Shown: in pieces, positions 1-16,800 of the stretch
How the letters are laid out: the number at the start of each line of letters is the position of its first letter
How positions within the stretch are numbered: the first letter of the stretch is position 1
From: Xestospongia muta
Taxonomy: Eukaryota; Porifera; Demospongiae; Haplosclerida; Petrosiidae
Assembly: GCA_963693285.1 (NCBI GenBank)
Contig: OY848917.1
Span: 22,016,245 to 22,080,244 of the forward strand
Length of the DNA stretch: 64,000 nt
Reading direction: 5' to 3'
Made by a program: the position numbers and the translations under genes
The notes under the pieces: generated by a model
What the model was told of the DNA's origin: nothing
Databases searched by the model: none
What the model saw: only the letters and a program-made list of their open reading frames with translations

Positions 1-1768
1 CGACTATTATATTTTAAACAACATATTCAGATGACAAGTCATCACACCAACATAAATGTGAAAAATAAAACAATAGAGTAAACAAAATCACAACAACACA
101 TTCAATATATAAAAATTCATACTAGATTGTATCAAAATTATATCCTATTATATTGTAAAGGACACATTCAAATAAGTACTTGCAAAAACATAAATGTGGA
201 AATGAAAACAATACAGTAAACAAAATGATAATAATTCATACTAGAATATAGCTACAATATGCTTAAAATATAGGTAGAGAAACAACTTAGCAAGAAGATT
301 CGAGCATTATTAGTGATACCCAATGTCGTATCACACACAGTTAGGGTTAATAAAATTCATTGCTGATATAGCTATCAGCAGTTAAAGGATGCACTTTAAT
401 GTCATTTGTGGCTTTCATAAGCTGCAATTACAATATAATGAATAAAATTGCAAATGTGAATACATATAGATACCACACAATCTAAAACAATTATGGTACA
501 CCCTTACAAGCTTCCCATCATAGCTATTAAAGACTATTTATCTTAATAAAAACAATAGGGTAACTAAATAACAACTTTCAATTCAAATGACTTAGAATTA
601 ATATTACATTATATCACACTTACCAACTATTATATTTTAAACAACATATTCAGATGACAAGTCATCACACCAACATAAATGTGAAAAATAAAACAATAGA
701 GTAAACAAAATCACAACAACATATTCAATATACTTAAAATTTATACTACATTATATCAAAATTATATCCTATTATTTTGTAAAGGACGCATTCAAATAAG
801 TGCTTACAAAAACATAAATGTGGAAATGAAAACAATACAGTAAACAAAATGATAATAACTCATACTAGAATATACCTACAATATGCTTAAAATATAGGTA
901 AAGAAACAACTTAGCAAGAAGATTCGAGTATTATTAGTGATACCCAATGTCGTATCACACACAGTTAGGGTTAATAAAATTCATTGCTGATATAGCTATC
1001 AGCTGTTAAAAGATGCACTTTAATGTCATTTGTGGCTTTCATAAGCTCCAATTACAATATAATGAATAAGATTGCAAATGTGAATACATATAGATACCAC
1101 ACAATCTAAAACAATTATGGTACACCCTTACAAGCTTCCCATCATACCTATTAAAGACTATTAATCTTAATAAAAACAATAGGGTAACTAAATAACAACT
1201 TTCAATTCAAATGACTTAGAATTAATACTACATTATATCACACTTACCGACTATTATATTTTAAACAACACATTCAGATGACAAGTCATCGCACCAACAT
1301 AAATGTGAAAAACAAAACAATAGAGTAAACAAAATCACAACAACACATTTAATATATTTAAAATTCATCTTAATTCTCTTACATCCTCATTAATATAATC
1401 TTAACTAATTAAGGCATAAAAATGCCTTACTACTTCAAGCTCTGTAAAAACTACTACTTTCATTCTTAAACCACTTGAAATAAAACTTATAAAACCATAT
1501 ACCTTATGTAAAAACATAAATTTCTGTATAAATTAATCTTTAAAGTCTTCTAGTTTTGTAATTATTTTGGCACAAACAAAAACAATAACAAGAAAGAAGA
1601 AAAACATTGTGCTGCTCTTATACTGCTGCTACCACCTGCTTTATATACTTCTTAGAGTTAGGTAAAGTAGTCTTATATCGTTACCATATCTATGCTATAT
1701 CTTCTCTAATAGTTACTATCCATTCACATAACTTAAACAATACAGTTCATTCTCATCATCTCAATTAC

Positions 1769-1867
1769 CTTTGTAACAACATTGACATCGACATTATGGT
1801 TGAGATATAGTTCAACGATGTCTCTATGTCCTTTAGAACTTGCATAATGAAGAGCTGCCCATCCTCT
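1769..1867 (-). CDS. Ankyrin exon type W, copy 1 (last in window)
   Basis: Repeat of the GWAALHYASS type ending LYLNHNVDVNVVTK, with donor GTAATTG. Downstream (below 1,280) only exon-free 622-bp units remain in view, so the next exon lies outside the window. Confidence 0.8.
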
Positions 1868-4800
1868 CTATTAGAAAAACACACAAACAATAAACTGTAA
1901 AGTGTAACTACTAACACTCTATATTTCACTCGATATTTCTAAAAATTCAAAGCTAAACAAATGATGCTTTAATTCATGTCCATTACTGCTATTTTGGTGT
2001 GTGCATCTCAATTGATTATTGGAAAATTATGAAAAAGTGATCTCTATACATCTGATGGTGTCCAATAACAATACGTAGGAAAACTAGTTAACAAACATGT
2101 TATGAAAACAAATGACATTTTTCAAATATTGTAATAAAGTCTTTGCATCCTCTTCTACTTCTAATCTTCATCATATCTGGCATATTCTTAAAGACAATTT
2201 TCAACCTTTATTATCATAGTAAACAACTAATATTTCTCTTTAAAGAAAAGGATTTACAATTTATCTTTAGTTATACTGACTGTCTCATATAACATATGCA
2301 CATCAACACTTACTTTGTCAACAAGATCTAGTTTGGCTCCTTTCTGTGCTAAAATAAAAACAACATCTTTGTGTCTATTCTCTGCTGCTAACATGACTGC
2401 AGTCATTCCATCCTAAATATATTATTAATTACCACATTAACATGAATCATAACATCAATATATTACCTTTACCAACACTTAGATGTATCAGTACACTAGT
2501 AACATTACAAACTTAGACAAAATTATGTATAGTCAAGCAAATTATGAGTCAAATAACTTTCAATAATTGGACATTATAAATACAAATTTGAAACTTTACA
2601 AAAAACTTCAAGCATTATTATATAATTCATACTACATTATATCAAATTTACATATTATTGTATTATGAAGGACACATTCAAATGATAAGCAATAACAGCT
2701 GCATAAATGTGGAAACAAAAAGCAATAACATAAACAAAATAACAACAACCCATTCAATAAGTTCAAAATTCATACTAGAATATAGCTACAATATGCTTAA
2801 AATGTAAGTAGTAAAACAACTAAGCAAAAGATTTAAGCATTATTAGTGATACCCAATGTCATATCACACAGTTAGGGTTAATAAAATTCATTGCTGATAT
2901 AGCTATCAGTAGTTAAATAATGCACTTTAATGTCATTTGTGGCTTTCATAAGCTCCAATTACAATATAATGAATTAAATTGCAAATGTGAATACATATAG
3001 ATACCACACAATCTAAATCATTTATGGTAAACACTTACAAGCTTCCTATTATAGCTATTAAAGACTATTAATGTTAATAAAAACAATAAGGTAACTAAAT
3101 AACAACATTCAATTCAAATGACTTAGAATTAATACTACATTATATCACACTTACCGACTATTATATTTTAAACAACACATTCAGATGACAAGTCATTGCA
3201 CCAACATAAATGTGAAAAATAAAACAATAGAGTAAACAAAATCACAACAACACATTCAATATATTTAAAATTCATCTTAATTCTCTTACATCCTCATTAA
3301 TATAATCTTAACTAATTAAGGCATAAAAATGCCTTACTACTTCAAGCTCTGTAAAAACTACTACTTTCATTCTTAAACCACTTGAAATAAAACTTATAAA
3401 ACCATATACCTTATGTAAAAACATAAATGTCTGTATAAAATAATCTTTAAAGTCTTCTAGTTTTGTAATTATTTTGGCACAAACAGAACAATAACAAGAA
3501 AGAAGAAAAACATTGTGCTGCTCTTATACTGCTGCTACCACCTGCTTTATATACTTCTTAGAGTTAGGTAAAGTAGTCTTATATCGTTACCATATCTATG
3601 TTATATCTTCTCTAATAGTTATTATCCATGCACATAACTTAAACAATACAGTTCATTCTCATCATCTCAATTACCTTTGTAACAACATTGACATTGACAT
3701 TATGGTTGAGAAATAGTTCAACGATGTCTCTATGTCCTTTAGAACTTGCATAATGAAGAGCTGCCCATCCTCTCTATTAGAAAAACACACAAACAATAAA
3801 CTGTAAAGTGTAACTATTAACACTCTATATTTCACTCGATATTTATAAAAATTTAAAGCTAAACAAATGATGCTTCAATTCATGTCCATTACTGCTATTT
3901 TGGTGTGTGCATCTCAACTGATTATTGGAAAATTATGAAAAAGTGATCTCTATACATCTGATGGTGTCCAATAACAATACGTAGGAAAACTAGTTAACAA
4001 ACATGTTATAAAAACAAATGACATTTTTTCAAATGTTGTAATAAAGTCTTTGCATCCTCTTCTACTTCTAATCTTCATCATATCTGGCATATTCTTAAAG
4101 ACAATTTTCAACCTTTATTATCATAGTAAACAACTAATATTTCTCTTTAAAGAAAAGGATTTACAATTTATCTTTAGTTATACTGACTGTCTCATATAAC
4201 ATATGCACATCAACACTTACTTTGTCATCAAGATCTAGTTTGGCTCCTTTCTGTGCTAAAATAAAAACAACATCTTTGTGTCTATTCTCTGCTGCTAACA
4301 TGACTGCAGTCATTCCACCCTAAATATATTATAATTACCACATTAACATGAATCATAACATCAATATATTACCTTTACCAACACTTAGATGTATCAGTAC
4401 ACTAGTAACATTACAAACTTAGACAAAATTATGTATAGTCAAGCAAAATATGAGTCAAATAACTTTCAATAATTGGACATTATAAATACAAATTTGAAAC
4501 TTTACAAAAAACTTCAAGCATTATTATATAATTCATACTACATTATATCAAATTTACATATTAATGTATTATGAAGGACACGTTCGAATGATAAGCAATA
4601 ACAGCTGCATAAATGTGGAAACAAAAAGCAATAACACAAACAAAATAACAACAACACATTCAATAAGTTCAAAATTCATACTAGAATATAGCTACAATAT
4701 GCTTAAAATGTAAGTAGTAAAACAACTAAGCAAAAGATTTAAGCATTATTAATGATACCCAATGTCATATCACACACAGTTAGGGTTAATAAAATTCATT

Positions 4801-7800
4801 GCTGATATAGCTATCAGTAGTTAAAGAATGCACTTTAATGTAATTTGTAGCTCTCATAAGCTGCAATTACAATATAATGAATAAAATTGCAAATGTGAAT
4901 ACATATAGAACAATCTAAAACAATTGTGGTACACACTTACAAGCTTCCCATCATAGCTATTAATGTTAATGTTAATATAAAACTATAGGGTAACTAAATA
5001 ACAACTTTCAATTCAAATGACTTAGAATTAATATTACATTATATCACACTTACCGACTATTATATTTTAAACAACATATTCAGATGACAAGTCATCACAC
5101 CAACATAAATGTGAAAAATAAAACAATAGAGTAAACAAAATCACAACAACACATTCGATATACTTAAAATTTATACTACATTATATCAAAATTATATCCT
5201 ATTATATTGAAAAAACTACTACTTTCATTCTTAAACCACTTGAAATAAAACTTATAAAACCATATACTTTATGTAAAAACATAAATGTCTGTATAAAATA
5301 ATCTTTAAAGTCTTCTAGTTTTGTAATTATTTTGGCACAAACAGAACAATAACAAGAAAGAAGAAAAACATTGTGCTGCTCTTATACTGCTGCTACCACC
5401 TGCTTTATATACTTCTTAGAGTTAGGTAAAGTAGTCTTATATTGTTACCATATCTATGCTATATCTTCTCTAATAGTTATTATCCATGCACATAACTTAA
5501 ACAATACAGTTCATTCTCATCATCTCAATTACCTTTGTAACAACATTCACATCGACATTATGGTTGAGATATAGTTCAACGATGTCTCTATGTCCTTTAG
5601 AACTTGCATAATGAAGAGCTGCCCATCCTCTCTATTAAAAAAAACACACAAACAATAAACTGTAAAGTGTAACTACTAACACTCTATATTTCACTCGATA
5701 TTTATAAGAATTCAAAGCTAAACAAATGATGCTTTAATTCATGTCCATTACTGCTATTTTGGTGTGTGCATCTCAATTGATTATTGGAAAATTATGAAAA
5801 AGTGATCTCTATACATCTGATGGTGTTCAATAACAATAGGTAGGAAAACTAGTTAACAAACATGTTATAAAAACAAATGACATTTTTTCAAATGTTGTAA
5901 TAAAGTCTTTGCATCCTCTTCTACTTCTAATCTTCATCATATCTGGCATATTCTTAAAGACAATTTTCAACCTTTATTATCATAGTAAACAACTAATATT
6001 TCTCTTTAAAGAAAAGGATTTACAATTTATCTTTAGTTATACTGACTGTCTCATATAACATATGCACATCAACACTTACTTTGTCATCAAGATCTAGTTT
6101 GGCTCCTTTCTGTGCTAAAATAAAAACAACATCTTTGTGTCTATTCTCTGCTGCTAACATGACTGCAGTCATTCCACCCTAAATATATTATAATTACCAC
6201 ATTAACATGAATCATAACATCAATGTATTACCTTTACCAACACTTAGATGTATCAGTACACTAGTAACATTATAAACTTAGACAAAATTATGTATAGTCA
6301 AGCAAAATATGAGTCAAATAACTTTCAATAATTGGACATTATAAATACAAATTTGAAACTTTACAAAAAACTTCAAGCATTATTATATAATTCATACTAC
6401 ATTATATCAAATTTACATATTAATGTATTATGAAGGACACATTCAAATGATAAGCAATAACAGCTGCATAAATGTGGAAACAAAAAGCAATAACACAAAC
6501 AAAATAACAACAACCCATTCAATAAGTTCAAAATTCATACTAGAATATAGCTACAATATGCTTAAAATGTAAGTAGTAAAACAACTAAGCAAAAGATTTA
6601 AGCATTATTAGTGATACCCAATGTCGTATCACACACAGTTAGGGTTAATAAATTCATTGCTGATATAGCTATCAGTAGTTAAAGAATGCACTTTAATGTC
6701 ATTTGTGGCTTTCATAAGCTGCAATTACAATATAATCAATAAAATTGCAAATGTGAATACATATAGATACCACACAATCTAAAACAATTATGGTACACAC
6801 TTACAAGCTTCCCATCATAGCTATTAAAGACTATTAATGTTAATAAAAACAATAAGGTAACTAAATAACAACTTTCAATTCAAATGACTTAGAATTAATA
6901 TTACATTATATCACACTTACAAACTATTATATTTTAAACAACATATTCAGATGACAAGTCATCACACCAACATAAATGTGAAAAATAAAACAATAGAGTA
7001 AACAAAATCACAACAACACATTCAATATACTTAAAATTTATACTACATTGTGTCAAAATTATATCCTATTATATTGTAAAGGACTCTTTCAAATAAGTAC
7101 TTACAAAAACATAAATGTGCAAATGAAAACAATACAGTAAACAAAATGATAATAACTCATACTAGAATATAGCTACAATATGCTTAAAATATAGGTAGAG
7201 AAACAACTTAGCAAGAAGATTTGAGTATTATTAGTGATACCCAATGTCGTATCACACACAGTTAGGGTTAATAAAATTCATTGCTGATATAGCTATCAGT
7301 AGTTAAAGGATGCACTTTAATGTCATTTGTGGCTTTCATAAGCTGCAATTACAATATAATGAATAAAATTGCAAATGTGAATACATATATATACCACACA
7401 ATCTAAAACAATTGTGGTACACCCTTACAGGCTTCCCATCATAGCTATTAAAAACTATTAATGTTAATATAAAACAATAGGGTAACTAAATAACAACTTT
7501 CAATTTAAATGACTTAGAATTAATACTACTTTATATCACACTTACCGACTATTATATTTTAAACAACATATTCAGATGACAAGTCATCACACAAACATAA
7601 ATGTGAAAAATAAAACAATAGAGTAAACAAAATCACAACAACACATTCAATATACTTAAATTCATACTAGATTGTATCAAAATTATATCCTATTATATTG
7701 TAAAGTACACATTCAAATAAGTACTTACAAAAACATAAATGTGGAAATGAAAACAATACAGTAAACAAAATGACAATAACTCATACTAGAATATAGCTAC

Positions 7801-10800
7801 AATATGCTTAAAATATAGGTAGAGAAACAACTTAGCAAGAAGATTCGAGTATTATTAGTGATACCCAATGTCGTATCACACACAGTTAGGGTTAATAAAA
7901 TTCATTGTTGATATAGTCATCAGCTGTTAAAGGATGCACTTTAATGTCATTTGTGGCTTTCATAAGCTGCAATTACAATATAATGAATAAAATTGCAAAT
8001 GTGAATACATATAGATACCACACAATCTAAAACAATTGTGGTACACACTTACAAGCTTACCATCATAGCTATTAATGTTAATGTTAATATAAAACAATAG
8101 GGTAACTAAATAACAACTTTCAATTCAAATGACTTAGAATTAATATTACATTATAACACACTTACCGACTATTATATTTTAAACAACATATTCAGATGAC
8201 AAGTCATCACACCAACATAAATGTGAAAAATAAAACAATAGAGTAAACAAAATCACAACAACACATTCAATATACTTAAAATTTATACTATATTATATCA
8301 AAATTATATCCTATTATATTGCAAAGGACACATTCAAATAAGTACTTACAAAAACATAAATGTGCAAATGAAAACAATACAGTAAACAAAATGATAATAA
8401 CTCATACTAGAATATAGCTACAATATGCTTATAATATAGGTAGAGAAACAACTTAGCAAGAAAATTCGAGTATTATTAGTGATACCCAATGTCGTATCAC
8501 ACACAGTTAGGGTTAATAAAATTCATTGCTGAAATAGTCATCAGCTGTTAAAGGATGCACTTTAATGTCATTTGTGGCTTTCATAAGCTGCAATTATAAT
8601 ATAATGAATAAAATTGCAAATGTGAATACATATAGATACCACACAATCTAAAACAATTATGGTACACACTTACAAGCTTCCCATCATAGCTATTAATGTT
8701 AATGTTAATATAAAACAATAGGATAACTAAATAACAACTTTCAATTTAAATGACTTAGAATTAATACTACATTATATCACACTTACCGACTATTATATTT
8801 TAAACAACATATTCAGATGACAAGTCATCAAACAAACATAAATGTGAAAAATAAAACAATAGAGTAAACAAAATCACAACAACACATTCAATATACTTAA
8901 AATTTATGCTACATTATATCAAAATTATATCCTATTATATTGTAAAGGACACATTCAAATAAGTACTTACAAAAACATAAATGTGGAAATGAAAACAATA
9001 CAGTAAACAAAATGATAATAACTCATACTAGAATATAGCTACAATATGCTTAAAATATAGGTAGAGAAACAACTTAGCAAGAAGATTCGAGTATTATTAG
9101 TGATACCCAATGTCGTATCACACACAGTTAGGGTTAATAAAATTCATTGCTGAAATAGTCATCAGCTGTTAAAGGATGCACTTTAATGTCATTTGTGGCT
9201 TTCATAAGCTGCAATTACAATATAATGAATAAAATTGCAAATGTGAATACATATAGATACCACACAATCTAAAACAATTGTGGTACACACTTACAAGCTT
9301 ACCATCATAGCTATTAATGTTAATGTTAATATAAAACAATAGGGTAACTAAATAACAACTTTCAATTCAAATGACTTAGAATTAATACTACATTATATCA
9401 CACTTACCAACTATTATATTTTAAACAACATATTCAGATGACAAGTCATCACACCAACATAAATGTGAAAAATAAAACAATAGAGTAAACAAAATCACAA
9501 CAACACATTCAATATACTTAAAATTTACACTACATTATATCAAAATTATATCCTATTATATTGTAAAGGACTCTTTCAAATAAGTACTTACAAAAACATA
9601 AATGTGGAAATGAAAACAATACAGTAAACAAAATGATAATAACTCATACTAGAATATAGCTACAATATGCTTAAAATATAGGTAGACAAACAACTTAGCA
9701 AGAAGATTCGAGTATTATTAGTGATATCCAATGTCGTATCACACACAGTTAGGGTTAATAAAATTCATTGTTGATATAGCTATCAGCTGTTAAAAGATGC
9801 ACTTTAATATCATTCGTGGCTTTCATAAGCTGTAATTACAATATAATGAATAAAATTGCAAATGTGAATACATATAGATACCACACAATCTAAAACAATT
9901 GTGGTACACTCTTACAAGCTTCCCATCATAGCTATTAAAGACTATTAATGTTAATAAAAACAATAAGGTAACTAAATAACAACTTTCAATTCAAATGACT
10001 TAGAATTAATATTACATTATATCACACTTACCCACTATTATATTTTAAACAACATATTCAGATGACAAGTCATCACACCAACATAAATGTGAAAAATAAA
10101 ACAATAGAGTAAACAAAATCACAACAACACATTCAATATACTTAAAATTTACACTACATTATATCAAAATTATATCCTATTATATTGTAAAGGACACATT
10201 CAAATAAGTACTTACAAAAACATAAATGTGAAAATGAAAACAATACAGTAAACAAAATGATAATAACTCATACTAGAATATAGCTACAATATGCTTAAAA
10301 TATAGCTAGAGAAACAACTTAGCAAGAAGATTCGAGTATTATTAGTGATACCCAATGTCGTATCACACACAGTTAGGTTAATAAAATTCATTGTTGATAT
10401 AGCTATCAGCTGTTAAAGGATGCACTTTAATGTCATTCGTGGCTTTCATAAGCTGCAATTACAATATAATGAATTAAATTGCAAATGTGAATACATATAG
10501 ATACCACACAATCTAAAACAATTATGGTACACACTTACAAGCTTCCCATCATAGCTATTAAAGACTATTAATGTTAATAAAAACAATAAGGTAACTAAAT
10601 AACAACATTTAATTCAAATGACTTAGAATTAATATTACATTATATCATACTTACCCACTATTATATTTTAAACAACACATTCAGATGACAAGTCATCGCA
10701 CCAACATAAATGTGAAAAATAAAACAATAGAGTAAACAAAATGACAACAACACATTCAATATATTTAAAATTCATCTTAATTCTCTTACATCCTCATTAA

Positions 10801-13800
10801 TATAATCTTAACTAATTAAGGCATAAAAATGCCTTACTACTTCAAGCTCTGTAAAAACTACTACTTTCATTCTTAAACCACTTGAAATAAAACTTATAAA
10901 AACATATACCTTATGTAAAAACATAAATGTCTATATAAAATAATCTTTAAAGTCTTCTAGTTTTGTAATTATTTTGGCACAAACAGAACAATAACAAGAA
11001 AGAAGAAAAACATTGTGCTGCTCTTATACTGCTGCTACCACCTGCTTTATATACTTCTTAGAGTTAGGTAAAGTAGTCTTATATCGTTACCATATCTATG
11101 CTATATCTTCTCTAATAGTTATTATCCATGCACATAACTTAAACAATACAGTTCATTCTCATCATCTCAATTACCTTAGTAACAACATTGACATTGACAT
11201 TATGGTTGAGAAATAGTTCAACGATGTCTCTATGTCCTTTAGAACTTGCATAATGAAGAGCTGCCCATCCTCTCTATTAGAAAAACACACAAACAATAAA
11301 CTGTAAAGTGTAACTACTAACACTCTATATTTCACTCGATATTTCTAAAACTTCAAAGCTAAACAAATGATGCTTCAATTCATGTCCATTACTGCTATTT
11401 TGGTGTGTGCATCTCAATTGATTATTGGAAAATTATGAAAAAGTGATCTCTATACATCTGATGGTGTTCAATAGCAATAGGTAGGAAAACTGGTTAACAA
11501 ACATGTTATAAAAACAAATGACATTTTTTCAAATGTTGTAATAAAGTCTTTGTATCCTCTTCTACTTCTAATCTTCATCATATCTGGCATATTCTTAAAG
11601 ACAATTTTCAACCTTTATTATCATAGTAAACAACTAATATTTCTCTTTAAAGAAAAGGATTTACAATTTATCTTTAGTTATACTGACTGTCTCATATAAC
11701 ATATGCACATCAACACTTACTTTGTCAAAAAGATCTAGTTTGGCTCCTTTCTGTGCTAAAATAAAAACAACATCTTTGTGTCCATTCTCTGCTGCTAACA
11801 TGACTGCAGTCATTCCACCCTAAATATATTATTAATTACAACATTAACATGAATCATAACATCAATATATTATCTTTACCAACACTTAGATGTATCAGTA
11901 CACTAGTAACATTATAAACTTAGACAAAATTATGTATAGTCAAGCTAAATATGAGTCAAATAACTTTCAATAATTGGACATTATAAATACAAATTTGAAA
12001 CTTTACAAAAAACTTCAAGCATTATTATATAATTCATACTACATTATATCAAATTTACATATTATTGTATTATGAAGGACACATTCAAATGATAAGCAAT
12101 AACAGCTGCATAAATGTGGAAACAAAAAGCAATAACATAAACAAAATAACAACAACCCATTCAATAAGTTCAAAATTCATACTAGAATATAGCTACAATA
12201 TGCTTAATATGCAAGTAGTAAAACAACTAAGCAAAAGATTTAAGCATTATTAGTGATACCCAATGTCATATCACACACAGTTAGGGTTAATAAAATTCAT
12301 TGCTGATATAGCTATCAGTAGTTAAAGAATGCACTTCAATGTCATTTGTGGCTTTCATAAGCTGCAATTACAATATAATGAATAAAATTGCAAATGTGAA
12401 TACATATAGATACCACACAATCTAAAACAATTGTGGTACACACTTACAAGCTTCCCATCATAGCTATTAAAGACTATTAATGTTAATAAAAACAATAAGG
12501 TAACTAAATAACAACTTTCAATTCAAATGACTTAGAATTAATATTACATTATATCACACTTACCAACTATTATATTTTAAACAACATATTCAGATGACAA
12601 GTCATCACACAAACATAAATGTGAAAAATAAAACAATAGAGTAAACAAAATCACAACAACACATTCAATATACTTAAATTCATACTAGATTGTATCAAAA
12701 TTATATCCTACTATATTGTAAAGTACACATTCAAGTAAAGTACTTACAAAAACATAAATGTGGAAATGAAAACAATACAGTAAACAAAATGATAATAACT
12801 CATACTAGAATATAGCTACAATATGCTTAAAATATAGGTAGAGAAACAACTTAGCAAGAAGATTCGAGTATTATTAGTGATACCCAATGTCGTATCACAC
12901 ACAGTTAGGGTTAATAAAATTCATTGCTGAAATAGTCATCAGCTGTTAAAGGATGCACTTTAATGTCATTTGTGGCTTTCATAAGCTGCAATTACAATAT
13001 AATGAATAAAATTGCAAATGTGAATACATATAGATACCACACAATCTAAAACAATTGTGGTACACACTTACAAGCTTACCATCATAGCTATTAATGTTAA
13101 TGTTAATATAAAACAATAGGGTAACTAAATAACAACTTTCAATTCAAATGACTTAGAATTAATATTACATTATATCACACTTACCAACTATTATATTTTA
13201 AACAACATATTCAGATGACAAGTCATCACACCAACATAAATGTGAAAAATAAAACAATAGAGTAAACAAAATCACAACAACACATTCAATATACTTAAAA
13301 TTTATACTACATTGTGTCAAAATTATATCCTATTATATTGTAAAGGGCACATTCAAATAAGTACTTACAAAAACATAAATGTGGAAATGAAAACAATACA
13401 GTAAACAAAATGATAATAACTCATACTAGAATATAGCTACAATATGCTGAAAACAAAAAGCAATAACACAAACAAAATAACAACAACCCATTCAATAAGT
13501 TCAAAATTTATACTAGAATATAGCTACAATATGCTTAAAATGTAAGTAGTAAAACAACTTAGCAAAAGATTTAAGCATTATTAGTAATACCCAATGTCGT
13601 ATCACACACAATTAGGGTTAATAAAATTCATTGCTGATATAGCTATCTGTAGTTAAAGAATGCGTCATTTGTGGCTCTCATAAGCTGCAATTACAATATA
13701 ATGAATAAAATTGCAAATGTGAATACATATAGATACCACACAATCTAAAACAATTATGGTACACCCTTACAAGCTTCCAATCATAGCTATTAAAGACTAT

Positions 13801-16800
13801 TAATGTTAATAAAAACAATAGGGTAACTAAATAACAACTTTCAATTCAAATGACTTAGAATTAATACTACATTATATCACACTTACCGACTATTATATTT
13901 TAAACAACATATTCAGATGACAAGTCATCACACCAACATAAATGTGAAAAATAAAACAATAGAGTAAACAAAATCACAACAACACATTCAATATACTTAA
14001 AATTTATGCTACATTATATCAAAATTATATCCTATTATATTGTAAAGGACGCATTCAAATAAAGTACTTACAAAAACATAAATGTGGAAATGAAAACAAT
14101 ACAGTAAACAAAATGACAATAACTCATACTAGAATATAGCTACAATATGCTTAAAATATAGGTAGAGAAACAACTTAGCAAGAAAATTCGAGTATTATTA
14201 GTGATACCCAATGTCGTATCACACACAGTTAGGGTTAATAAAATTCATTGCTGAAATAGTCATCAGCTGTTAAAGGATGCACTTTAATGTCATTTGTGGC
14301 TTTCATAAGCTGCAATTACAATATAATGAATAAAATTGCAAATGTGAATACATATAGATACCACACAATCTAAAACAATTGTGGTACACTCTTACAAGCT
14401 TCCCATCATAGCTATTAATGTTAATGTTAATATAAAACAATAGGGTAACTAAACAACAACTTTCAATTCAAATGACTTAGAATTAATATTACATTATATC
14501 ACACTTACCAACTATTATATTTTAAACAACATATTCAGATGACAAGTCATCACACCAACATAAATGTGAAAAATAAAACAATAGAGTAAACAAAATCACA
14601 ACAACACATTCAATATACTTAAAATTTACACTACATTATATCAAAATTATATCCTATTATATTGTAAAGGACACATTCAAATAAGTACTTACAAAAACAT
14701 AAATGTGAAAATGAAAACAATACAGTAAACAAAATGATAATAACTCATACTAGAATATAGCTACAATATGCTTAAAATATAGGTAGAGAAACAACTTAGC
14801 AAGAAGATTCGAGTATTATTAGTGATACCCAATGTCGTATCACACACAGTTAGGGTTAATAAAATTCATTGTTGATATAGCTATCAGCTGTTAAAAGATG
14901 CACTTTAATGTCATTCGTGGCTTTCATAAGCTGCAATTACAATATAATGAATAAAATTGCAAATGTGAATACATATAGATACCACACAATCTAAAACAAT
15001 TATGGTACACTCTTACAAGCTTCCCATCATAGCTATTAAAGACTATTAATGTTAATAAAAACAATAAGGTAACTAAATAACAACATTCAATTCAAATGAC
15101 TTAGAATTAATATTACATTATATCACACTTACCCACTATTATATTTTAAACAACACATTCAGATGACAAGTCATCGCACCAACATAAATGTGAAAAATAA
15201 AACAATAGAGTAAACAAAATCACAACAACACATTCAATATATTTAAAATTCATCTTAATTCTCTTACATCCTCATTAATATAATCTTAACTAATTAAGGC
15301 ATAAAAATGCCTTACTACTTCAAGCTCTGTAAAAACTACTACTTTCATTCTTAAACTACTTGAAATAAAACTTATAAAACCATATACTTTATGTAAAAAC
15401 ATAAATGTCTGTATAAAATAATCTTTAAAGTCTTCAAGTTTTGTAATTATTTTGGCACAAACAGAACAATAACAAGAAAGAAGAAAAACATTGTGCTGCT
15501 CTTATACTGCTGCTACCACCTGCTTTATATACTTCTCAGAGTTAGGTAAAGTAGTCTTATATCGTTACCATATCTATGCTATATCTTCTCTAATAGTTAT
15601 TATCCATGCACATAACTTAAACAATACAGTTCATTCTCATCATCTCAATTACCTTAGTAACAACATTCACATCGACATTATGCTTGAGAAATAGTTCAAC
15701 GATGTCTCTATGTCCTTTAGAACTTGCATAATGAAGAGCTGCCCATCCTCTCTATTAGAAAAACACACAAACAATAAACTGTAAAGTGTAACTACTAACA
15801 CTCTATATTTCACTCGATATTTCTAAAACTTCAAAGCTAAACAAATGATGCTTTCATTCATGTCCATTACTGCTATTTTGGTGTGTGCATCTCAATTGAT
15901 TATTGGAAAATTATGAAAAAGTGATCTCTATACATCTGATGGTGTTCAATAGCAATAGGTAGGAAAACTAGTTAACAAACATGTTATAAAAACAAATGAC
16001 ATTTTTTCAAATGTTGTAATAAAGTCTTTGCATCTTCTTCTACTTCTAATCTTCATCATATCTGGCATATTCTTAAAGACAATTTTCAACCTTTATTATC
16101 ATAGTAAACAACTAATATTTCTCTTTAAAGAAAAGGATTTACAATTTATCTTTAGTTATACTGACTGTCTCATATAACATATGCACATCAACACTTACTT
16201 TGTCAAAAAGATCTAGTTTGGCTCCTTTCTGTGCTAAAATAAAAACAACATCTTTGTGTCCATTCTCTGCTGCTAACATGACTGCAGTCATTCCACCCTA
16301 AATATATTATTAATTACAACATTAACATGAATCATAACATCAATATATTATCTTTACCAACACTTAGATGTATCAGTACACTAGTAACATTATAAACTTA
16401 GACAAAATTATGTATAGTCGAGCAAAATATGAGTCAAATAACTTTCAATAATTGGACATTATAAATACAAATTGAAACTTTACAAAAAACTTCAAGCATT
16501 ATTATATAATTCATACTATATTATATCAAATTTACATATTATTGTATTATGAAGGACACATTCAAATGATAAGCAATAACAGCTGCATAAATGTGGAAAC
16601 AAAAAGCAATAACATAAACAAAATAACAACAACCCATTCAATAAGTTCAAAATTCATACTAGAATATAGCTACAATATGCTTAAAATGTAAGTAGTAAAA
16701 CAACTAAGCAAAAGATCTAAGCATTATTAGTGATACCCAATGTCATATCACACACACTTAGGGTTAATAAAATTTATTGCTGATATAGCTATCAGTAGTT

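Larger units (their letters stand above)
1278..6950. repeat. Three consecutive exon-bearing L units
   Basis: Three back-to-back L units, 1278-3184, 3185-5093 and 5094-6950. The third is about 50 bp short because part of the intron between the unit start and the W exon is missing (junction near 5,210). Confidence 0.85.

Noticed and set aside
960..980. TTAGGG motif recurring throughout the array (CAGTTAGGGTTAATA)
   Set aside because: One motif per 622-bp unit, not tandem TTAGGG. It is not telomeric sequence.
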